Below, in pieces: positions 1 through 8,209 of a stretch of 64,000 nucleotides of DNA. The position numbers were made by a program, and so were the translations under genes. The stretch is from UBA7803 sp041395905 (GTDB lineage: Bacteria > Pseudomonadota > Gammaproteobacteria > Pseudomonadales > Azotimanducaceae): assembly GCA_041395905.1 (NCBI GenBank), contig JAWKZP010000016.1:62001-126000 (forward strand), read 5' to 3'. Each line of letters opens with the position of its first letter. Position 1 is the first letter of the stretch. Under the pieces are notes generated by a model. The model searched no databases. It had not been told where the DNA came from and worked only from the letters and a program-made list of their open reading frames with translations.

Positions 1-634
1 CGGGGAGCTCGTCGCAGTCCTGCAGCTGCTCCAGAAAGAAGGCCGTGCGCGGCAGCGGGTTTTCGACGAAGGTGCCGCGGTCCTCGGCGCTGCCCGAAGC
101 GCCGTACAGCAGGCGCCGCAGGGTCGAGCGCACGTCACGCTGCAGCTCGTGTTCCGCAACGCCCGGGGTCTGGAAATACAGCACGTAGAAGAAGTTGTCG
201 CCGAACATCAGCTTCATCGCCCGCGTCGGTGCCATGGGTCCGCGGTCGCTGACCGGTACCGACAGCGCAGCCACGGCGCGGAACACGTCCGGACGCCACA
301 GGGCCGCGTTCCAGGCCACCGGGGCGCCCCAGTCATGGCCGACGATCACGGCCTGCTTTTCCCCGAGCGCGCGCACCAGGCCGACGATGTCACCGACCAG
401 ATGCAGCTGGGTGTAGGACTCCACGGCTCCGGGGGCGTCGGTACCGCCATAGCCACGCTGGTCCGGCGCCACCACGCGATAGCCTGCTTCGGCCAGGGCG
501 CGCAGCTGGTGGCGCCACGAGTACCAGGACTCCGGGAAGCCGTGGCAGAGCACCACCAGAGGACCTTCGCCGGCCTCCACGTAGTGCATGTTGATGCCGT
601 TGGTTTCGGCGTTCCCGTGCTTGAATTCCGTCAC
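1..634 (-). CDS. Epoxide hydrolase-type alpha/beta hydrolase (3' end outside window)
   Basis: About 211 N-terminal residues are visible; the rest lies beyond the left edge. The protein is an alpha/beta-hydrolase of the epoxide hydrolase group. It shows the oxyanion-hole motif HGFPESW (residues 31-37), DQRGYGGTD (58-66) and the nucleophile elbow GHDWG (99-103). An Asp nucleophile (D101) is diagnostic for epoxide hydrolase or haloalkane dehalogenase-like members rather than Ser esterases. The start is GTG, chosen because a GGGGGAG ribosome site lies about 6 bases upstream and the translation begins directly before the first beta strand. There is no signal peptide, so it is probably cytosolic. 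Substrate unknown; epoxide hydrolysis is inferred from family motifs. Confidence 0.88.
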   Translation of the reverse strand, partial: MTEFKHGNAETNGINMHYVEAGEGPLVVLCHGFPESWYSWRHQLRALAEAGYRVVAPDQRGYGGTDAPGAVESYTQLHLVGDIVGLVRALGEKQAVIVGHDWGAPVAWNAALWRPDVFRAVAALSVPVSDRGPMAPTRAMKLMFGDNFFYVLYFQTPGVAEHELQRDVRSTLRRLLYGASGSAEDRGTFVENPLPRTAFFLEQLQDCDELP

Positions 635-740
635 AGCAGCTCCCCCCGTTGTGCGCCCGACGCTGGTCGCTGCCCTGCGGCAACGCTGCTGACGGGTCGC
701 GTAGTTATCCCGCGCGGCTCAAGTATGCTACATATCCGGG

Positions 741-1151
741 ATGCGAGAACGATTCCGAACCGCCCGCTGCATCCTGTACCGGGGCGACGAGTATCTGCTG
801 GCAGTCCACAGCAGCTTCCGGCGCAGCCGCGACCGCCGCTGGGGCCTGCCGGGCGGCCAGATCGAGTGGGGCGAGACGCCGCGTATCGCGGCGCAACGCG
901 AGCTGAAGGAGGAACTGGAAGTGGTGGTACCTGAACTCATAGAGGTCGGCGCCTATTCCTACAAACGCGCCCTGCACATGGTGTACGCCGCACCGCTGAC
1001 CGGCGAGATCGGCAGCTACGACAGCTCCGAGCTGCTCGCAGTGCAGTGGTTCACCGAGGCGGACGTGGCAGCGCTGCAGCGCGAGCAGGCGCTGCATGCA
1101 AACTACGAGCTCGAAGCCATCCGCCGTCTGAAGCGGCAGCTGGGAACATGA
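741..1151 (+). CDS. Nudix hydrolase
   Basis: A 136-residue single-domain Nudix protein, the usual size. The Nudix box runs from G39 (GX5E) through R53-E54 and E57-E58, which supply the metal ligands for hydrolysing a nucleoside diphosphate linked to another moiety. The Gly normally found after the EE pair (REUXEEXGU) is Glu60, a deviation in the loop but not in the catalytic glutamates. The substrate cannot be read from sequence. Its stop overlaps the next start (ATGA), so the two genes are translationally coupled. It is divergent from the epoxide hydrolase gene with a gap of about 106 bases. Confidence 0.9.
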   Translation: MRERFRTARCILYRGDEYLLAVHSSFRRSRDRRWGLPGGQIEWGETPRIAAQRELKEELEVVVPELIEVGAYSYKRALHMVYAAPLTGEIGSYDSSELLAVQWFTEADVAALQREQALHANYELEAIRRLKRQLGT

Positions 1152-2026
1152 CTCCCGAGCTCGCACAGCGCGGGGTCGAGACCCGCAGCGAGGCCGTCTA
1201 TGCCGATGCGGTGAGCGAGAACGGTGACGCCGGTGTCATCGTGCGGCTGTGCCGTTACCCGGCCCTGGGAACCGCCTGGGTCTGGGGCCACCTGTTCCGC
1301 GACGGCGCCGTCTACGGCTACACCCACCACGAGCTCCCCTGCAGCAGCGACGAGACCGAGGTCGGCGCGGACCTGGCGCGCTACCATCTGTCGCGGCCCG
1401 GCATGCAGATCGAGCTGGTGCGCCGCGGCCCACTGCTGGAACCCGAGCACGGCAGCGCCAGCGCGCGGCTGCCGCTGCATCGCGGCAACCATCCCCCGCA
1501 CGGGCCCGGCGAGCACCCGGGTGAGGTCACGCTGGATTTCAGTCCCGACGCTCGCCCGGTGAGCAACCTGCCGGGGCGCAACGAGATGCTCGGTCGCGTG
1601 ACAGCCACGATCAGCATCGATGGCGAGCGCCGCTCGGTGACCTGGCGTGGGCACTTCCACGAGCAGGTGCAGAGCGCGCCGCGCTTCACCGCACCCTTCA
1701 CCTACCTCACGTTGCGGGGGGACGGTCTGGGGCTGATCGCCATCCGGGTGGCACGCGGCACCCTGGGTCAGCTGATCCGCGACGGCCGGGCCACGCAGAT
1801 CGGGGCCCTGCGGCTGGCGCCTCCCGGGCGCACGCGCCGACTCGCATTGACCCTGGCGGACGGCACCCCGCTCGAGGGCTGGCTCGAAACCACCTATGAC
1901 TACAGCGTGCCGGTTTTCGACACGCACCGGCCGGGCACCCTGGTGCGCGGCGAGCTCGGCGGCGTCAGCCTGTCAGGCTGCGTGAACGACTACCTTTCCG
2001 ACCAGCTGCGCTACGACCGCTTCTGA
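1148..2026 (+). CDS. Hypothetical protein, beta-rich, coupled to Nudix gene
   Basis: A 292-residue protein I do not recognise confidently. The ATG at 1148 overlaps the Nudix stop and is preferred to an upstream in-frame start inside that gene. Predicted strands alternate with turns rich in Gly, Pro and Asp, and there is no signal peptide or membrane segment. Patterns such as VTWRGHFHEQ and the late GWLETTYDYS recall bacterial proteins with a two-half beta-barrel, lipocalin/CrtC-like fold, but this is only an impression. The overlap suggests co-expression with the Nudix enzyme and possibly a shared small-molecule pathway. Confidence 0.75.
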   Translation: MTPELAQRGVETRSEAVYADAVSENGDAGVIVRLCRYPALGTAWVWGHLFRDGAVYGYTHHELPCSSDETEVGADLARYHLSRPGMQIELVRRGPLLEPEHGSASARLPLHRGNHPPHGPGEHPGEVTLDFSPDARPVSNLPGRNEMLGRVTATISIDGERRSVTWRGHFHEQVQSAPRFTAPFTYLTLRGDGLGLIAIRVARGTLGQLIRDGRATQIGALRLAPPGRTRRLALTLADGTPLEGWLETTYDYSVPVFDTHRPGTLVRGELGGVSLSGCVNDYLSDQLRYDRF

Positions 2027-2050
2027 ACCGGCCGCGCCGGCCGCGGCAGG

Positions 2051-2695
2051 TTACTGCTGCTGCTGCGCCTGCGCGTCGTGCACGCGGCCCTGAAACTCCT
2101 CCGTGGTGTTGACCTGCGGGTAGGGCGTTGCGGGCACCTCGCAGCCGAGAAACGCACACAGCGGTTGCCAACCTTCGGAAGCCTGATACACCAGCAGCCG
2201 GTCGGCCGGTACGGTGTCCTTGACCTTCTGGTTGTGGGCCAGATAAGTGGCGATGGCGTAATCCTTGTCCTCGATCCGGCCGTGGAACGTGCCGTCCCAG
2301 ACCAGCTCGAAGGCCATTGCCGCCCACGCCTGATTCGCAGGATCGTCCGATGCACGCTGTGCCAGGCTGCCGGGATAGATCGTGCTCATGACGCTCTGGT
2401 ACCAGCGCTCCGGATCACGCTCGGAGAGAATCACCCGGGCATCCGGGTAGTGGGCCATCTGCTCCTGCCAGAAGGTGCAAGAAGGCCAGTCGCAGCTCGA
2501 TTGATAGCCCTCGAAAAGAGCGTCCCAGTCCACCGGCCTGCCGGCCGCCGCGTCGCGCCAGATGCGAACGTGGTCCGGGTGCTGGAACACCTCCATCATG
2601 TGATAGCACTTGTCGAAGCCCAGCTGTTCCAGCGCCAGCTTGAGCGACAGCGTGCCGTTGCGGCCGAATCCGGCGCCGATGACTCTGATCGTCAT
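2051..2695 (-). CDS. Sulfotransferase family protein
   Basis: A 214-residue P-loop sulfotransferase-like protein. The N-terminal GAGFGRNGTLSLKLAL segment (residues 7-22) is the 5'-phosphosulfate-binding loop typical of the Sulfotransfer_4 group. A second conserved stretch, VILSERDPERWYQSV (about 88-102), matches the 3'-phosphate-binding region around the RDP motif. The length is normal for this small subgroup. The expected reaction is sulfate transfer from PAPS to an unknown hydroxylated acceptor; some relatives have other or unknown activities. The C-terminus is a run of Gln/Ala. It lies 46 bases upstream of, and in the same orientation as the end of, the SulP gene, whose possible sulfate transport is suggestive but not proof of linkage. 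Confidence 0.85.
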   Translation of the reverse strand: MTIRVIGAGFGRNGTLSLKLALEQLGFDKCYHMMEVFQHPDHVRIWRDAAAGRPVDWDALFEGYQSSCDWPSCTFWQEQMAHYPDARVILSERDPERWYQSVMSTIYPGSLAQRASDDPANQAWAAMAFELVWDGTFHGRIEDKDYAIATYLAHNQKVKDTVPADRLLVYQASEGWQPLCAFLGCEVPATPYPQVNTTEEFQGRVHDAQAQQQQ

Positions 2696-2741
2696 TGTCC
2701 TGTCTCCACCTCGAATGCCGCGCAGTGTAGCGCAGCGAGCC

Positions 2742-4451
2742 TCAGGAGGATCCTATCCGCTGCCTGGCCTTCTGCACTGCGGTGTCGATCGTTGCGGCGA
2801 ACCGTACCAGCGGCGGTCTGATGCCATGGGCGAACAGATCCCTGCGCAGCGCATGCGAGGTGCCCGTGAGGTAGACGCGCACGTTGCGACGGCCCGCTTT
2901 GCGCGCCAGCCCCTCGATCGTGTTGGCCGCGGTCGAGTCGAGAAACGGCACGGCGCTGAAGTCGACGATCAGGGCCCGATGACTGTCCGCGATGCGATCG
3001 AGCACCGAGCCGATGGAGGCCGCGGCACCGAAGAAGAATGCGCCCGAGATCCGGTACACCACCACGTCCGGATCCCGGGCGCCACGCTCGTCGTAGGGCG
3101 TGCGCACGCCCGCCACGTCGTCGGCCCGATCTTCCTGCACGAGCGGTGCATCGGCAGCGATTGCCGTGATGCGGGACATCCGGTGTATGAACAGCACCGA
3201 GCCCAGGGCAACGCCCACCACGATGGCTTCGGTGAGGTCCCGCAGGATGGTCAGCAGCAGGGTTGCCAGCAGAACCGCCGCGTCGCCCCCGGACGCACGC
3301 AGCAGCAGCGCGAACGCGTGCTTCTCCACCATGTTCCAGGCCACCACCGCCAGCACCCCGGACAGCGCCGCCAGCGGTATGAAACTCGCCAGCGGCGCGG
3401 CCACCAGAACGAACGCGAGCAGAAACGCCGAGTGCAGCATGCCTGAGATCGGCCCGTGCGCCCCGGCCCGGACGTTGGTTGCGGTTCTGGCGATGGTACC
3501 GGTGACGCAGATGCCGCCGAACAGGCCGGACGCCACGTTGGCTGCGCCCTGGGCCACGAGCTCGCAGTTGGATCGATGCCGGCGGCCGGTCATACCGTCC
3601 GCTACGACCGCGGACAGCAGGGATTCGATCGCACCGAGCAAGGTGAAGGCGACGGCATTCGGCAGCACCACCAGCACCCGGTCGAGACTCAGCTCGGGCA
3701 GCGATGGCAGCGGCAGGCTGCCGGGTATGCCGCCGAATTCGGTGCCGATAGTCGCGACCGGGAGTCGCAGCCAGGCGGTTGCCGCGGCGGCGGCGGCCAC
3801 GGCGATGAGCATCCCAGGCCAGTGCGGCCGGAATCGCTTGAGCATGCCGATGATGCCAATGGTCGCGACGGCAATGGCGACGGACGCGGGATCCCAGGTG
3901 GACAGGCTCGCATACAGCACCGGCAGCTTGTCGAGCAGCTGCCCGGGCTCCGGCTGGGTGAGGGTCAGCCCGAGCAGCCCCTTGATCTGACTCGCGAAGA
4001 TGATCACCGCTATGCCGGCCGTGAATCCCACCGTCACCGGATAGGGGATGAACTTGATGTAAGTACCCAGGCGCAGAAACCCGATGGCCGCGAGCATGAG
4101 CCCGGAGAGCATGGTCGCCAGCAGCAGGCCATCCATACCGTGCGCCTGCACGGTGGCAGCGACCAGCACGATGAACGCCCCCGCCGGGCCGCCGATCTGG
4201 AACCGGCTCCCGCCGAGAGCGGATACCAGAAAGCCGCCGACGATGGCCGTGTACAGGCCCTGCGCAGGGGTCGCCCCGGAAGCGATGGCAATGGCCATGG
4301 ACAGCGGCAATGCCACGATCGCCACCGTCAGGCCCGCCAGTGCATCCGCGCGCAACTGCGCCAGCCCGTAACCCTCCCGCAGGATGGTGACGAGCTTGGG
4401 CGTAAACAGCTCTGCAAATCCGGGGCTCGGCGAACTCTGGACTGGGTTCAT
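2742..4451 (-). CDS. SulP-family anion transporter with STAS domain
   Basis: A 569-residue inner-membrane protein of the SulP/SLC26 family. The N-terminal ~430 residues form many hydrophobic helices with the family pattern around residues 35-75 (GLTVAIVALPLSMAIAIASG). The C-terminal ~130 residues form a STAS domain with the core IVDFSAVPFLDSTA, which lies in the cytosol and regulates transport. Substrates of the family include sulfate, bicarbonate and dicarboxylates; the exact anion cannot be read. The ATG at 4451 gives a full-length N-terminus. It is divergent from the sodium:solute symporter gene, with 169 bases between the starts, and immediately upstream of the sulfotransferase gene. Confidence 0.93.
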   Translation of the reverse strand: MNPVQSSPSPGFAELFTPKLVTILREGYGLAQLRADALAGLTVAIVALPLSMAIAIASGATPAQGLYTAIVGGFLVSALGGSRFQIGGPAGAFIVLVAATVQAHGMDGLLLATMLSGLMLAAIGFLRLGTYIKFIPYPVTVGFTAGIAVIIFASQIKGLLGLTLTQPEPGQLLDKLPVLYASLSTWDPASVAIAVATIGIIGMLKRFRPHWPGMLIAVAAAAAATAWLRLPVATIGTEFGGIPGSLPLPSLPELSLDRVLVVLPNAVAFTLLGAIESLLSAVVADGMTGRRHRSNCELVAQGAANVASGLFGGICVTGTIARTATNVRAGAHGPISGMLHSAFLLAFVLVAAPLASFIPLAALSGVLAVVAWNMVEKHAFALLLRASGGDAAVLLATLLLTILRDLTEAIVVGVALGSVLFIHRMSRITAIAADAPLVQEDRADDVAGVRTPYDERGARDPDVVVYRISGAFFFGAAASIGSVLDRIADSHRALIVDFSAVPFLDSTAANTIEGLARKAGRRNVRVYLTGTSHALRRDLFAHGIRPPLVRFAATIDTAVQKARQRIGSS

Positions 4452-4620
4452 GTCGTCATCTGGTCATGGCAAGGCATTGGATTCACTCCTGGATCAGCAC
4501 CGGCTCGCCGAAGGCTCCAGCGGGGGCGCGGCGCGGGGCCATCATAGCGCCCGCCGCGCCCGGATATCAGGCGCGCGCGGCGACTGCCCATCAGGGCCGG
4601 CGAGCGGCATAATCCGAGCG

Positions 4621-6105
4621 ATGCATCCCATCGATCTGGCCATCGTCGTCGGCTATCTGGTGGCCATCATCGTGGTGGGCATCCGGCTCAGTGGGCGGGT
4701 CAGGGACGCCCACGACTACTTTCTCGCTGGACGCTCTCTGACCTGGTGGGTGATCGGCCTGTCGATCATCGGCACCAACGTCAGTGCCAACGGCTACGTC
4801 GGCGCCTCCGGCGGCGCCTACAAGGTCGGCATCGCCCAGGCCAACTTCGAATGGATCGGCGCCATCCCCGCCATGATTCTGGCGTCGCTGGTGTTCATCC
4901 CGCTGTACTGGCGCGCCGGCGTCTACTCGGTGCCGGAGTATCTGGGGTTGCGCTACAACCAGTCCGTGCGACTGCTGTCCGCGCTCATCGCCAGCGTGTT
5001 CGCGCTGTTCGCCATCGGCGTGTCCCTGTGGGCGATCGCCCTCACGCTGCAGACCTACCTGGACTGGCCGATCTGGGTCGGCATCGTGGTCACCGGCACC
5101 GTGGTGGGGTTGTACAGCATCTCCGGGGGGCTGGCGGCGGTGGCGTTCACCGATGCGTTTCAGGTGGTGATCATGTTTCTCGGCGGCGTGGCCATCGTCG
5201 CGCTCGGCATCAGCGATGCAGGCGGCGTGGGCCGCTTTGCCGACACGCTCACAGCCGGGCATCCCGACCACCTGCAGGCCTATCTGCCCGCAGACCATGC
5301 CGACTTTCCCTGGCCCGGAGTTCTGCTGGGGCTCGCCATCGTGCTGTCCCCGGCCTACTGGTGCGGCAGCCAGGTGATCCTGCAACGCACTCTGGGCGCG
5401 CGTACGCAGTGGGACGCCAGCGCTTCGATGATGTTCGCGGCCTTCGCGAAAACCCTGGTGCCGCTGCTGATCGTCTTTCCCGGGCTGCTGGCGCTGGTGA
5501 TGCACGCCAACGTCGAGTACCCCGACATGGCGCTGCCCTGGGTGGTGAAGAACGTGCTGCCCCCGGGGCTCTCGGGCCTGATGTTCATCGCGTTGATCGC
5601 AGCCCTGCAGTCCTCGATCGATTCCGGCATCAATTCCACGGCACTGATGATCACGCGCGACATTCGCGCCGTGCTCGTGCGCAGCAGCAATCCGTATCAG
5701 GAATTGGTGATTGGACGCTGGCTGACCCTGCTGATCCTGCTCGGCGGCATGGCTTTTGCGCCGTTCATCGGCGAGCTGGGCGGCATCTACTACTTCATCC
5801 AGACCCTGCTGTCGCTGTTTCAGGGGCCGATGCTGGCGCTGCTGGTCCTCGGCGCGCTGACCCGACATGTCACGCCCCGAGCGGGGCTGGCGACACTGAT
5901 CACCGGCGTGCCGCTCGCGGGCGTTCTGCTGGCGGCCGGCATCAACATGCTGTACGTGGCCTTTCTCACGTTCTGCTACGCGCTGGCCGCGCTGTGGCTG
6001 CTGAGCTACCGCGGCACCGCGCTGCCGGAGGAGCTTCTGGATCGGCTGGTGTACCGCATCGCGCGACCGCGCGCCGCGGCGAAGGCGGAGCATGATCGTG
6101 CTTGA
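4621..6105 (+). CDS. Sodium:solute symporter (SSS family)
   Basis: A 494-residue membrane protein with about 13 to 14 hydrophobic helices. The N-terminus (DYFLAGRSLTWWVIGLSIIG, about residues 37-56) carries the SSS signature DYFLAGR with following helix. A GISGGLAA-type stretch in the fourth or fifth helix and IALIAALQSSIDSGINS near residue 320 match the Na+-binding core of SGLT-like transporters. It should import an organic solute with sodium. The ATG at 4621 is chosen because the protein then begins directly before helix 1; a longer in-frame extension from 4384 has no family similarity and overlaps the divergent SulP gene. It overlaps the next small gene by 14 bases. Confidence 0.93.
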   Translation: MHPIDLAIVVGYLVAIIVVGIRLSGRVRDAHDYFLAGRSLTWWVIGLSIIGTNVSANGYVGASGGAYKVGIAQANFEWIGAIPAMILASLVFIPLYWRAGVYSVPEYLGLRYNQSVRLLSALIASVFALFAIGVSLWAIALTLQTYLDWPIWVGIVVTGTVVGLYSISGGLAAVAFTDAFQVVIMFLGGVAIVALGISDAGGVGRFADTLTAGHPDHLQAYLPADHADFPWPGVLLGLAIVLSPAYWCGSQVILQRTLGARTQWDASASMMFAAFAKTLVPLLIVFPGLLALVMHANVEYPDMALPWVVKNVLPPGLSGLMFIALIAALQSSIDSGINSTALMITRDIRAVLVRSSNPYQELVIGRWLTLLILLGGMAFAPFIGELGGIYYFIQTLLSLFQGPMLALLVLGALTRHVTPRAGLATLITGVPLAGVLLAAGINMLYVAFLTFCYALAALWLLSYRGTALPEELLDRLVYRIARPRAAAKAEHDRA

Positions 6106-6295
6106 GTCCCTGCCGGTCTGGCCCGCTTATCTGATTACCGTAGCGCTGTTTGTCGGCATCGCTCTGGCCAGCCTGAGGCTGCCCCGCGACGAGCTGCTGC
6201 AGGACGCCCCCGACCGCGCGCGCTGGCGTGACATCCGCTGGTGGGCGGTGCTGCTCGCGGCGGTGCAGCTCGGCATCTACGCGCTGTTCCACTAA
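6092..6295 (+). CDS. Small two-helix membrane protein coupled to the symporter
   Basis: A 67-residue protein with two hydrophobic helices (about residues 8-27 and 48-65) joined by a charged loop rich in Arg and Asp. Its ATG lies 14 bases inside the symporter gene, so translation is coupled. This arrangement resembles small accessory subunits that accompany some SSS transporters and sequence-unrelated small partners of other secondary carriers. No family is recognised from sequence. A role in stabilising or tuning the transporter is inferred only from position, size and topology. Confidence 0.72.
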   Translation: MIVLESLPVWPAYLITVALFVGIALASLRLPRDELLQDAPDRARWRDIRWWAVLLAAVQLGIYALFH

Positions 6296-6321
6296 TCTCC
6301 AACACCCTGCGGAGGTCTGCC

Positions 6322-7197
6322 ATGCACCCCATCCTCGACCTGCAGCGAAACGCCGTTCTGCTCACCGTGCTGGCGCTGGTCCTGCTGAGCGCAGCGCCAG
6401 CCCAGGTTTCTGCCGGCGAAAAGCCGGTCGCCGACGCCGCGCTGAAGCTGTACGTCTTCGATTGCGGTCGCATCCACTTCGACGACATCAGCGCGTTCGA
6501 CATCGGCGACGACGAGACTGAGATACGCGACCTGTTCGTGCCCTGCTACCTCATCGAGCACCCGTCGGGCCGGATGCTGTTCGACGCCGGCCTGCCGGTG
6601 GCTGCGGCAGGTCAGGGGGAGGTGACGCCGGAGCCGGGCATGCACCTGCACTACGCCGTCGCGCTCGCTGACCAGCTGGCGGCGCTCGGTCTGACACCTG
6701 CCGACATCGACCTGGTGGCGTTCTCACATCTGCATTTCGATCACGTGGGCAGCGCCAACCTGTTCCCCGAGGCAACGCTGCTGATCCAGGCGGCGGAATA
6801 TCAGGCGGGATTCATCGATCGCGACAGCACCATCTTCGAGCCGGATCTCTACCTGGGGCTGGCCGAGGCGCCACGCCGGATTCTGAGCGGTGACCACGAC
6901 GTGTTCGGCGACGGACGCGTGCAGCTGATCGCGGCGCCGGGGCACACGCCCGGACATCAGGTTCTGCTGCTGCGTCTGCCGGAAACCGGCAATCTGGTGC
7001 TGTCAGGCGACCTCTATCACTTCCGGATCAGCCGCGAACAGCGCCGCGTACCCGCGTTCAACACGGATCGGGCAGCATCGCTCGCCTCGATGCAGAAGGT
7101 CGAGGACCTGCTGAAGCGCGAGGGTGCCACCCTCTGGATCGAGCACGATCAGGCACTGGCCGACACCCTCGAACTCGCGCCCGCCTACTACCGATAG
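6322..7197 (+). CDS. Metallo-beta-lactamase-fold hydrolase, lactonase-like, exported
   Basis: A 291-residue protein with an N-terminal signal peptide (hydrophobic core about residues 11-27, ending VSAG). The zinc-binding motif SHLHFDHVG (HxHxDH) is followed by the later metal ligands in APGHTPGHQ and SGDLYHF, so the dinuclear site looks complete. The layout YVFDCG near the N-terminus and the motif spacing match the N-acyl-homoserine lactone lactonase-like branch, suggesting hydrolysis of a lactone or ester in the periplasm. The start at 6322 follows a GGAGG site at 6311 by 6 bases. It is 26 bases downstream of the small membrane gene, possibly in the same transcript. True substrate unknown. 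Confidence 0.88.
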   Translation: MHPILDLQRNAVLLTVLALVLLSAAPAQVSAGEKPVADAALKLYVFDCGRIHFDDISAFDIGDDETEIRDLFVPCYLIEHPSGRMLFDAGLPVAAAGQGEVTPEPGMHLHYAVALADQLAALGLTPADIDLVAFSHLHFDHVGSANLFPEATLLIQAAEYQAGFIDRDSTIFEPDLYLGLAEAPRRILSGDHDVFGDGRVQLIAAPGHTPGHQVLLLRLPETGNLVLSGDLYHFRISREQRRVPAFNTDRAASLASMQKVEDLLKREGATLWIEHDQALADTLELAPAYYR

Positions 7198-7244
7198 CGA
7201 GGCAGGCGCAATCGCCGGGCGCCGGCGCGTGCCGGTCGGTGCCG

Positions 7245-7712
7245 TTACTTCCAGTCCAGCTCGACGGGCGCGTCGGCCGCGACCGTCACCGTGATGGGCT
7301 CGGAAACCACCGGCGGGTCATGAGGAATGTGCAGATAGTTGCCGAGCACCAGCTGCAGCTTGTACGTGCCAGGCTCCAGCGTGAGCTGGGTCTCCGTCTG
7401 ACCACCACCGAAATGGCGCACCTGGTCGCTGGCTGGAAGGGGCTTGGTGAAGTCCAGGTCATCCGGCGCGTTGATCAGCAGGTGATGGTGTCCGGTGTTA
7501 GCGACGTCGACGCCGGCCGGTGCCACCCCCATTCCGCTCAGACCGAAGCGCACGGTGAAGGTCGTGCCCACGACGTCACCATCGGCCGGGCTGATGAAAT
7601 AGACCTTCGCGCCTGCGGGCGAGGGTGACAACGCCACGTCCGCCGCATGCGCCGCGCCCGTGAAGACGGCGGCAGCGACGATGAAGGCAGTTGCGATCAG
7701 ATTAGCTCTCAC
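7245..7712 (-). CDS. DUF4399 domain periplasmic protein
   Basis: A 155-residue protein with a signal peptide ending AHA-AD (about residue 23) and one DUF4399 domain. Motifs VYFISPADGDVV, GHHHLLIN and LQLVLGNYLHIPHDPP are typical of that family. The three consecutive histidines and the later His could bind a metal, though no function is established for the family. Its ATG overlaps the end of the nitroreductase-like gene by 11 bases, so it is the last gene of the formaldehyde dehydrogenase operon as read on the minus strand. Confidence 0.87.
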   Translation of the reverse strand: MRANLIATAFIVAAAVFTGAAHAADVALSPSPAGAKVYFISPADGDVVGTTFTVRFGLSGMGVAPAGVDVANTGHHHLLINAPDDLDFTKPLPASDQVRHFGGGQTETQLTLEPGTYKLQLVLGNYLHIPHDPPVVSEPITVTVAADAPVELDWK

Positions 7713-8205
7713 TGATTTCTCCTGTAGTTGCGGATGGTTCCGTCGGCACGCGGGGATGCAGCCGGAACACCGGAATTCGGCGTCCCGCCCGGCCCGCGTA
7801 ACGACGGTACCCGGGATAAACCGCCAGCGCCTGCTGCCAGGCCCGATCCCGCTCGCTGCCCGTCAGCTCCACGGCAGCAAAGGCCCGACGCTCACCGGCG
7901 ATGGCACACTCGACGTCCGGATGCTGCCGCAGATTATGACACCAGGCAGGATCTCGCGTGCGCCCACCATTCGACCCGATCAGCAGCACGTCGTTCCCCG
8001 CCGGTACGTACAGCAGCGGCACCTCGCGGCGTGTGCCGGTACGCGCACCCCGGCAGATCAGCAGCAGCGCAGGGATGACGAAGCTGAGCCGCAGCCGTCC
8101 GGCGCTCACACGCATGAGCGGACGATCCACCCGGGTCGCCAGCGCCATGAAAGCGAGCGTCAGGGGTTTGAAGGAAACCGCCCACGCAAAGGCACGCCAC
8201 AGCAC
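7702..8205 (-). CDS. Deazaflavin-dependent nitroreductase-like (DDN) protein
   Basis: A 167-residue protein of the split-beta-barrel DDN/nitroreductase-like family. LLICRGARTGTRREVPLLYV and IGSNGGRTRDPAWCHNL with later NPDVE-type sequence (HPDVECAI) are the family hallmarks for binding F420 or a flavin. The GTG at 8205 starts 5 bases after the stop of the amidohydrolase gene; longer in-frame extensions overlap that gene and lack similarity. Actinobacterial members use F420H2, but proteobacterial homologues may use FMN, and no F420 biosynthesis gene is visible here. The substrate is unknown. Confidence 0.82.
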   Translation of the reverse strand: MLWRAFAWAVSFKPLTLAFMALATRVDRPLMRVSAGRLRLSFVIPALLLICRGARTGTRREVPLLYVPAGNDVLLIGSNGGRTRDPAWCHNLRQHPDVECAIAGERRAFAAVELTGSERDRAWQQALAVYPGYRRYAGRAGRRIPVFRLHPRVPTEPSATTGEISES

Positions 8206-8209
8206 ACGC

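Noticed and set aside
4591..6093. 500-residue open frame opposite the SSS symporter
   Set aside because: GC-rich shadow of the symporter gene; His/Gln/Arg-rich with no domain.
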